A DNA stretch of 12,375 nucleotides. Origin: Ruminococcaceae bacterium UBA1213 (GTDB taxonomy: Bacteria; Bacillota; Clostridia; Oscillospirales; Acutalibacteraceae). The notes under the pieces are model-generated. The model was not told the DNA's origin. It worked only from the letters and a program-made list of their open reading frames with translations, and ran no database searches. Positions 8,329-12,375 of this stretch are shown here, one piece after another. The position numbers and the translations under genes were made by a program. Each line of letters opens with the position of its first letter. Within the stretch, counting starts at the first letter, position 1. Location: positions 13,171 to 25,545 of the forward strand of contig DBXL01000157.1 of assembly GCA_002309275.1 (NCBI GenBank). Direction: 5' to 3'.

Positions 8329-8640
8329 TTATGCAGTCAGCATTTCAATCACCAGCCGAGTTACTCTGTCAAGATTTTTTTCAGCCGCTGCCGAAATGTC
8401 ATCACATTCTTTTTTAGTCTTTTGCTTTTCCTTTTCAAGCTGACGTTTACTGCTGCCTGATATAGCCTGCTTGTCGTCTTTCAGCATTTTACTTGTCTGC
8501 TGTTCGGCATTTTCGACAATTTCCCTTGCTTTCTTGAGAGCCTCCTGCTTTTTTGCCTCAGCCTCAGCCTTTGCATCAGCCTCTTTCTGACGGCACTCTT
8601 TTTCAGTTTCAAGAATTGCCTTGATAAGTTCACTCGCCAT
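8329..8640 (-). CDS. ntpF: V-type ATP synthase subunit G/H (peripheral stalk helix)
   Basis: This 103-residue protein is highly charged and almost entirely helical (Glu, Lys, Ala and Gln dominate, no aromatic residues), as expected of the small stalk subunit that pairs with E. It is called NtpF in Enterococcus and H or G elsewhere. Its length matches the family at about 100-110. It is the first gene of the operon, as ntpF is in E. hirae, with subunit I following 36 bases later. The ATG (8638-8640) is preceded by the strong site GGGGAGGG (8648-8655) seven bases upstream. Low sequence complexity means the call rests on composition, length and position rather than on unique motifs. Confidence 0.85.
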   Translation of the reverse strand: MASELIKAILETEKECRQKEADAKAEAEAKKQEALKKAREIVENAEQQTSKMLKDDKQAISGSSKRQLEKEKQKTKKECDDISAAAEKNLDRVTRLVIEMLTA

Positions 8641-8686
8641 ATATCTACCCTCCCCGACTTTTTATATGGATATTTTCCATGCTATA

Positions 8687-8715
8687 ATTAAAACATATTT
8701 TTACTAAAAAATCAA
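8687..8715 (-). promoter_or_regulatory. Probable promoter of the V-type ATPase operon
   Basis: On the minus strand TTGATT (8710-8715) and TTTAAT (8687-8692) are separated by 17 bases. Transcription would begin near 8680 and give a leader of about 40 bases carrying the strong ribosome site of the first gene. Match to consensus is moderate, and the AT-rich setting makes chance matches easy. A small inverted repeat, ATGGA/TCCAT (8666-8680), would lie at the very start of the leader. Confidence 0.45.
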
Positions 8716-8726
8716 CTCATTTATTT

Positions 8727-8737
8727 GTGTGACACAC
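8727..8737. promoter_or_regulatory. Perfect 11-base palindrome upstream of the ATPase promoter
   Basis: GTGTGACACAC is an inverted repeat of GTGTG around a central A, 11 bases before the proposed -35 box of the V-type ATPase operon. The place and symmetry suit a dimeric regulator's operator, but no protein is identified. Confidence 0.3.
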
Positions 8738-8775
8738 TCTCTCCACCATGCCGTCTTTCTCCGCAAAAAAGCAGT

Positions 8776-8799
8776 AAAAATCCCTCTCGCCGAGAGGGA
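8776..8799 (-). terminator. Intrinsic terminator of the regulator gene
   Basis: TCCCTCTC (8781-8788) and GAGAGGGA (8792-8799) form an eight-base stem with a three-base loop. On the minus strand the stem is followed by TTTTT (8776-8780), and a second T run lies a little further on. The plus strand has no T tract after the stem, so the terminator works leftward. It ends the regulator transcript (stop codon at 8863) about 60 bases before the operon promoter and separates the two units. Confidence 0.88.
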
Positions 8800-8862
8800 C
8801 TGACAAATGGATTCACCTGAATTTTCCTGTTAAACCCACATTTTTTATACACAAAAATCATC

Positions 8863-9489
8863 CTATTTTTCATTTATCCTGACAAGGTATGCAAGGGTTT
8901 CTTCTGCCCAGCTGTAGCCTGCCATATAACTGCCGTCAAACTGTCTTATGCTTTCGGTATCGTTCTGCAAAAATAAAAAATAATCACAATTAATCAAATT
9001 TATATTCACATTACAGTAACCTCTTGAAGTATGCAAAATGCCTGTGATTCCAAAGCGACTGAATGTTTTTCTTATATTCATCACGGCTTTGCTGTAAAGC
9101 TTTTTCACTTTCGTGTCAAAAGGTCTGTTTTCCCAGAGTATATCAGTTGCTTCCTCTATGCTGATATTCCTGCCCCTTCGGTCTATGCACAGGGCAAATA
9201 ATTCCTTTGCCTTGGAACTGTGGAAGTCAACGGCAAGGTCATTTATAAAAACCTCAAATCTGCCGAATGTCCTGACATTTATCACACTTTTTTCAATATT
9301 TTCAGCCGCTATATACAACAACTTTTCTTCTCTGCCGTCACTGATAAATTTATCAATATTTTCCCTCTCCACCCTGCACGGACAAACTGTAAAATGTTTT
9401 TTCTCCATTTCACCATGTGCAAAATCGTGTATGCAAAGCAGTTTTTCATTCTTTTCTGCATCATATACCAGTATATCCAAATTTATCAC
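8863..9489 (-). CDS. SARP/BTAD-like winged-helix transcriptional regulator without a full receiver domain
   Basis: This 208-residue protein is likely a cytoplasmic DNA-binding regulator. Residues about 71-165 form an OmpR/SARP-type winged helix: NVRTFGRFEVFIND begins it, SSKAKELFALCIDRRG is the first helix region, and KLYSKAVMNIRKTFSRFG (about 130-147) is the expected recognition helix. Residues 166-205 (CDYFLFLQND, then FDGSYMAGYSWAEETLAYL) match the short tail seen in clostridial proteins that usually carry an N-terminal receiver of about 120 residues. Here only about 70 residues precede the winged helix, with no recognisable phosphoacceptor aspartate. The start is GTG at 9487-9489, just after AAGAGAAAGAGA, because a consensus promoter places the transcript start near 9509. 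It lies upstream of the V-type ATPase operon and divergent from metG. Target and signal are unknown. Confidence 0.8.
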   Translation of the reverse strand: MINLDILVYDAEKNEKLLCIHDFAHGEMEKKHFTVCPCRVERENIDKFISDGREEKLLYIAAENIEKSVINVRTFGRFEVFINDLAVDFHSSKAKELFALCIDRRGRNISIEEATDILWENRPFDTKVKKLYSKAVMNIRKTFSRFGITGILHTSRGYCNVNINLINCDYFLFLQNDTESIRQFDGSYMAGYSWAEETLAYLVRINEK

Positions 9490-9515
9490 TCTCTTTCTCT
9501 TATTTTGATATATTG

Positions 9516-9544
9516 ATTATATTACATTGCGAGAAAGTTGTCAA
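9516..9544 (-). promoter_or_regulatory. Perfect consensus sigma-A promoter of the regulator gene
   Basis: On the minus strand TTGACA (9539-9544) and TATAAT (9516-9521) are separated by exactly 17 bases, matching all twelve consensus positions. Transcription should start near 9509, leaving a leader of about 20 bases before the GTG at 9489. This position supports the GTG start. Confidence 0.85.
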
Positions 9545-9602
9545 ACTGATTTGTGATTAAAATTTAATTTATTTTATATTCATGAAATGAATTTACTTTC
9601 AA

Positions 9603-9624
9603 AAATACGACATTTTTCGTATTT
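9603..9624. repeat. Perfect 8-base inverted repeat in the divergent intergenic region
   Basis: AAATACGA (9603-9610) and TCGTATTT (9617-9624) are exact reverse complements six bases apart, with a full-site period of 14 bases centre to centre. It lies about 58 bases upstream of the regulator's -35 box and about 95 bases upstream of the metG promoters. It could be an operator or a weak hairpin. No T tract typical of a terminator follows either arm. Confidence 0.55.
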
Positions 9625-9717
9625 ATTCGCATTTTCACATTCACATTATATATCAGAGAAAAATTTTTCACTATCAAAATTCCTTCAATAATTTTTCAAA
9701 AAATCCCCTTAAAAGTA

Positions 9718-9755
9718 TTGATAAAAATTGACGTTTGTTATAAAATTGGTATATT
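9718..9755 (+). promoter_or_regulatory. Probable metG promoter region (two overlapping candidates)
   Basis: Candidate one is TTGATA (9718-9723), 17 bases, TAAAAT (9741-9746). Candidate two is TTGACG (9728-9733), 16 bases, TATATT (9750-9755). Both point toward metG. The first leaves a slightly longer leader before the GGAGGG ribosome site at 9767-9772; the second would start transcription only a few bases before it. Confidence 0.55.
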
Positions 9756-9779
9756 AAAAGAAAATTGGAGGGATTTTTT

Positions 9780-11732
9780 ATGCAAAAGCATAACGGGGAA
9801 AAGTATTATATTACGACTCCCATTTACTACCCGTCTGGCAATCCGCATATCGGTCATTGCTATACAACTGCCGCCTGCGACTCCATCGCACGTTACAGAC
9901 GTATGCAGGGCTATGATGTGATGTTCCTGACTGGTACAGATGAACACGGTCTGAAAATCGAACAGAAAGCTGCTGAAAAAGGCGTTACTCCCAAGCAGTA
10001 CGTTGACGAAATAGTTGAAGTATTCAAAAAACTCTGGAAATACATGAATATAAACTATGACAGATATATCCGTACCACTGACGACTACCATGTAACCGCC
10101 GTTCAGAAGATTTTCAAAGACCTCTACGACAAAGGTTATATCTACAAAGGCGAATACAAAGGCAAATACTGCACTCCCTGCGAGAGTTTCTGGACAGATT
10201 CTCAGTTGAAAGACGGCAAATGTCCCGACTGTGGTCGAGATGTTGTCGAGGCTAAAGAAGAAGCTTATTTCTTCAAAATGTCGCCTTTCGCCGACAGAAT
10301 TGAAAAACTCCTTACGGAAACAGATTATTTACAGCCGAAAACCCGTGCTTTAGAATTGGTCAATAACTTCATCAAGCCCGGACTGGAAGATTTGTGCGTA
10401 TCAAGAACAAGCTTTAAATGGGGCATTCCCGTTACATTTGATACAAACCATGTTGTCTATGTATGGATAGACGCTCTTTCCAACTATATCACCGCTCTCG
10501 GCTATGACAATGACGCTTACAATGACTATGACAAATTCTGGCCTGCCGACGTTCATATGGTCGCTAAAGATATTATGCGTTTCCATGCGATTATATGGCC
10601 TGCTATGCTGATGGCTCTTGATTTGCCTTTGCCGAAACATCTTGCTGTACATGGCTGGATTACTTTCAACGGTCAGAAGATGAGCAAATCTCTTGGAAAT
10701 ATCATTGACCCGTTTGTATTGGGTGAGCGTTACGGTGCAGATGCTATCCGCTATCACATTATGAGAGAAATGGCTCTCGGCTCGGACAGCTCTTTCTCCA
10801 ATGAAATCATGATTAACAGAATCAATACAGACCTTGCCAACGGTCTTGGCAATCTCGTTTCAAGAACGGTTGCAATGGTTGAAAAATACTTTGGCGGAAC
10901 TCTTCCCGAAGTTCAGCAGAGCGGTGAATTTGATGATGATTTGATTGCACAGGCAACCTCCCTTGTCGATAAAGTTGACAGCTTTATTGACAAAACTCAG
11001 CTTAACAACGCCCTTGCAGAGATATTCAATGTAGTATCCCGTGCCAACAAGTATATTGATGAAACTGCTCCTTGGGTGCTTGCAAGAGATGAGGCAAATA
11101 AATCTCGCCTTGCGTGTGTACTTTACAATCTTTTGGAAACAATAAGAATTGTGTCAACACTTCTTTCTGCATTCATGCCGACAACTATGCCTATTGTCTG
11201 GAAACAAATCGGTGCCAATTCAGAAGATGTCACCTATGAAAATACCGCAAAATTCGGTGTACTTCCCAAAACCGTCACCGTTCACAAGGGCGATATTATC
11301 TTCCCCAGAATAGACGTTGACAAGGAAATTGACGAACTTAACAAGCTTATCGGCTCTCAGAAAAAAGAAGAACCCAAGCCCGAACCTAAACCCGAAAAGC
11401 CTGAAAATGTCGCTCTTATCGGCATAGATGACTTTGCAAAGGTTGAATTGCGTGTTGCAGAAATCACAGCTTGCGAACCCGTCAAGAAAGCCAAAAAACT
11501 TCTCAAACTTACTTTGAATGACGGTTTCGGTGAAAGAACCGTTGCAAGCGGTATTGCAAAATATTACAAGCCTGATGAACTTGTCGGCAAGAAAATTATT
11601 CTCGTGGCAAACTTAAAGCCTGCTGTATTGTGCGGTGTCGAGAGTCAGGGAATGATTCTGGCAGGCGAAAACGGCGATGACGTGAAAGTTATATTCGTTG
11701 ACGGTCTGCCCGCCGGAAGCAAAATTAGATAA
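9780..11732 (+). CDS. metG: Methionyl-tRNA synthetase
   Basis: This 650-residue enzyme charges tRNA-Met with methionine in the cytoplasm. The class I signature HIGH is at residues 23-26 and KMSKS at 300-304. A zinc knuckle is formed by C131, C134, C148 and C151 in the connective domain. After the anticodon-binding helices a Lys/Pro/Glu-rich linker (about 526-543) leads to a C-terminal tRNA-binding/dimerisation domain (about 544-650, VALIGIDDFAKVELRV onward). The ATG at 9780 is six bases after GGAGGGA (9767-9773). An in-frame TTG at 9765 overlaps that site and is rejected. No T-box leader precedes it, unlike many Firmicute synthetase genes. The dehydrogenase gene follows 98 bases later on the same strand, with no strong terminator between. 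Confidence 0.98.
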   Translation: MQKHNGEKYYITTPIYYPSGNPHIGHCYTTAACDSIARYRRMQGYDVMFLTGTDEHGLKIEQKAAEKGVTPKQYVDEIVEVFKKLWKYMNINYDRYIRTTDDYHVTAVQKIFKDLYDKGYIYKGEYKGKYCTPCESFWTDSQLKDGKCPDCGRDVVEAKEEAYFFKMSPFADRIEKLLTETDYLQPKTRALELVNNFIKPGLEDLCVSRTSFKWGIPVTFDTNHVVYVWIDALSNYITALGYDNDAYNDYDKFWPADVHMVAKDIMRFHAIIWPAMLMALDLPLPKHLAVHGWITFNGQKMSKSLGNIIDPFVLGERYGADAIRYHIMREMALGSDSSFSNEIMINRINTDLANGLGNLVSRTVAMVEKYFGGTLPEVQQSGEFDDDLIAQATSLVDKVDSFIDKTQLNNALAEIFNVVSRANKYIDETAPWVLARDEANKSRLACVLYNLLETIRIVSTLLSAFMPTTMPIVWKQIGANSEDVTYENTAKFGVLPKTVTVHKGDIIFPRIDVDKEIDELNKLIGSQKKEEPKPEPKPEKPENVALIGIDDFAKVELRVAEITACEPVKKAKKLLKLTLNDGFGERTVASGIAKYYKPDELVGKKIILVANLKPAVLCGVESQGMILAGENGDDVKVIFVDGLPAGSKIR

Positions 11733-11768
11733 AAATAAAAATTTTCTGTTAAAATTTGCAAAAACGTC

Positions 11769-11797
11769 TTGTAATTTTTCCCAAAATATATTAAAAT
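11769..11797 (+). promoter_or_regulatory. Probable promoter of the gap gene
   Basis: TTGTAA (11769-11774) and TAAAAT (11792-11797) are separated by 17 bases. The -10 box falls inside a tandem ten-base repeat, AAAATATATT at 11783-11792 and 11793-11802, so other -10 registers (TATATT) are available. A dedicated promoter is expected for a highly expressed glycolytic gene. Confidence 0.5.
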
Positions 11798-11815
11798 ATA
11801 TTAAGAAAAAATATT

Positions 11816-11821
11816 AGGAGG
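11816..11821 (+). promoter_or_regulatory. Consensus ribosome binding site of the gap gene
   Basis: AGGAGG followed by T matches the anti-Shine-Dalgarno sequence fully, nine bases before the ATG at 11831. It fixes the start and suggests strong translation. Confidence 0.85.
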
Positions 11822-11830
11822 TAATTCCCC

Positions 11831-12375
11831 ATGTCAGTTAAAGTTGCTATTAATGGTTTCGGTCGTATCGGTCGTCTTGCTTTCAGACAGATGTTCGGTG
11901 CAGAAGGTTATGAAGTTGTTGCTATCAACGACCTTACAAAGCCTTCCATGCTCGCTAATCTTCTGAAGTACGACACAGCTCAGGGCGGTTACTGCGGTAA
12001 AATAGGTGAAGGTCTTCACACTGTTTCTGCTGACGACGAGGCTGGTACTATCACAGTTGACGGCAAAACTCTCACAATCTATGCTAAGGCTAATGCTGCT
12101 GAGCTTCCTTGGGGCGAAATCGGTGTTGACGTTGTTCTCGAGTGCACAGGTTTCTACTGCTCAAAGGCTAAGTCACAGGCTCACATTGATGCAGGTGCTA
12201 AGAAAGTTGTTATCTCTGCTCCCGCAGGCAATGACCTTAAAACTATCGTATTCAGCGTAAACGAGGATACTCTCACAGCTGAAGATACTATCATCTCTGC
12301 TGCTTCCTGCACAACCAACTGTCTCGCTCCTATGGCTAAGGCTCTCAATGACTATGCTCCTATCCAGAGCGGTAT
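11831..12375 (+). CDS. gap: Glyceraldehyde-3-phosphate dehydrogenase, type I (3' truncated by window edge)
   Basis: The first 181 codons are present; the complete protein is normally about 335 residues. It catalyses the NAD-linked oxidation and phosphorylation of glyceraldehyde-3-phosphate in glycolysis. The nucleotide fold opens with VAINGFGRIGRLAFRQ (residues 5-20), and D34 in INDLT is the acidic residue that usually selects NAD over NADP. The active-site motif SAASCTTNCLAP places the catalytic cysteine at C160, a little later than the usual 149-152 because of small N-terminal-domain insertions. The ATG at 11831 follows a consensus ribosome site. Codon choice is strongly biased (GGT, GCT, AAG, CTC/CTT), consistent with high expression. 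The C-terminal catalytic half lies outside the window, so intactness cannot be judged. Confidence 0.97.
   Translation, partial: MSVKVAINGFGRIGRLAFRQMFGAEGYEVVAINDLTKPSMLANLLKYDTAQGGYCGKIGEGLHTVSADDEAGTITVDGKTLTIYAKANAAELPWGEIGVDVVLECTGFYCSKAKSQAHIDAGAKKVVISAPAGNDLKTIVFSVNEDTLTAEDTIISAASCTTNCLAPMAKALNDYAPIQSG

Larger units (their letters stand above)
8641..8862. other. Intergenic region between the regulator and the V-type ATPase operon
   Basis: This 222-base non-coding stretch holds the regulator terminator, the palindrome, the operon promoter and the first gene's ribosome site. It also contains TGCTATAAT on the plus strand (8680-8688), a consensus extended -10 pointing right with no good -35 box. 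I see no coding frame and no recognisable riboswitch. Confidence 0.6.
9490..9779. other. AT-rich divergent intergenic region between regulator and metG
   Basis: These 290 bases hold the regulator promoter, the inverted repeat at 9603-9624, a shorter inverted repeat ATTCAT/ATGAAT (9578-9592), a tandem TTCACA (9634-9645) and the metG promoters. I find no T-box features, no S-box-like structure and no open frame worth calling. Confidence 0.6.

Noticed and set aside
101..8640. A missing or broken ATPase subunit or an inserted accessory gene in the operon
   Set aside because: All nine core subunits are present, full length and in the expected order with tight spacing. No extra gene or frameshift was found.
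8666..8680. ATGGA/TCCAT inverted repeat as an operator
   Set aside because: The five-base arms are too short to stand out in AT-rich DNA. It is mentioned only as part of the operon leader.
9765..9779. TTG at 9765 as the metG start
   Set aside because: It overlaps the GGAGGG ribosome site that serves the ATG at 9780 and would have no site of its own.
9490..9779. T-box or SAM riboswitch upstream of metG
   Set aside because: No conserved T-box sequence, no stacked stems and no terminator hairpin were visible. The likely leader is too short.
9738..10091. Minus-strand frame overlapping the 5' end of metG
   Set aside because: It lies antisense to conserved synthetase motifs and crosses the metG promoter; there is no supporting signal.
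11739..11757. Intrinsic terminator after metG
   Set aside because: The seven-base stem is purely A/T and no T tract follows, so termination here would be weak at best.
12006..12260. Plus-strand frame inside the gap gene
   Set aside because: It is an out-of-frame shadow of the dehydrogenase frame that starts at 11831.

Overview
This window looks like ordinary chromosome from a low-GC anaerobic Firmicute, most likely a clostridium of the Ruminococcus/Oscillospiraceae type. The lineage is inferred from the AT-rich intergenic DNA, strong Shine-Dalgarno sites, the bacterial V-type ATPase operon and the SARP-like winged-helix regulator. Nothing in the sequence names a species. I see no rRNA, tRNA, CRISPR array, insertion sequence or other sign of recent transfer.

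Layout. Positions 1-61 hold the 3' end of a rightward gene for an unidentified membrane protein. A bidirectional terminator (65-98) separates it from the convergent main block. That block (8640 down to 101, minus strand) is a complete nine-gene V-type ATPase operon in the order G/H-I-K-E-C-F-A-B-D, the same order as the core of the Enterococcus hirae ntp operon. Genes overlap by a few bases or lie 11-36 bases apart, so one transcript from a promoter near 8687-8715 is expected. Upstream on the same strand is a small winged-helix regulator (8863-9489) with a perfect consensus promoter and its own terminator. Divergent from it are metG (9780-11732) and then the 5' part of a glyceraldehyde-3-phosphate dehydrogenase gene that runs off the window at 12375.

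How the genes work together. Subunits A and B form the catalytic hexamer. D and F form the central rotor shaft, C couples the shaft to the membrane ring of K subunits, I is the membrane stator, and E with G/H form the peripheral stalks. K carries the full set of residues that bind Na+ in E. hirae NtpK, so I infer a sodium-coupled rotary enzyme. Whether it makes or consumes ATP cannot be read from sequence. The regulator is close enough to the operon to be a candidate controller, but that is position only. metG and the dehydrogenase gene are housekeeping genes.

I found no convincing undescribed system. The best leads are the receiver-less SARP-like regulator and unexplained symmetric or promoter-like sequences in the two intergenic regions beside it. 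Several starts matter for annotation: subunits A and I start at TTG, and subunit E starts at an internal ATG rather than at the upstream GTG.
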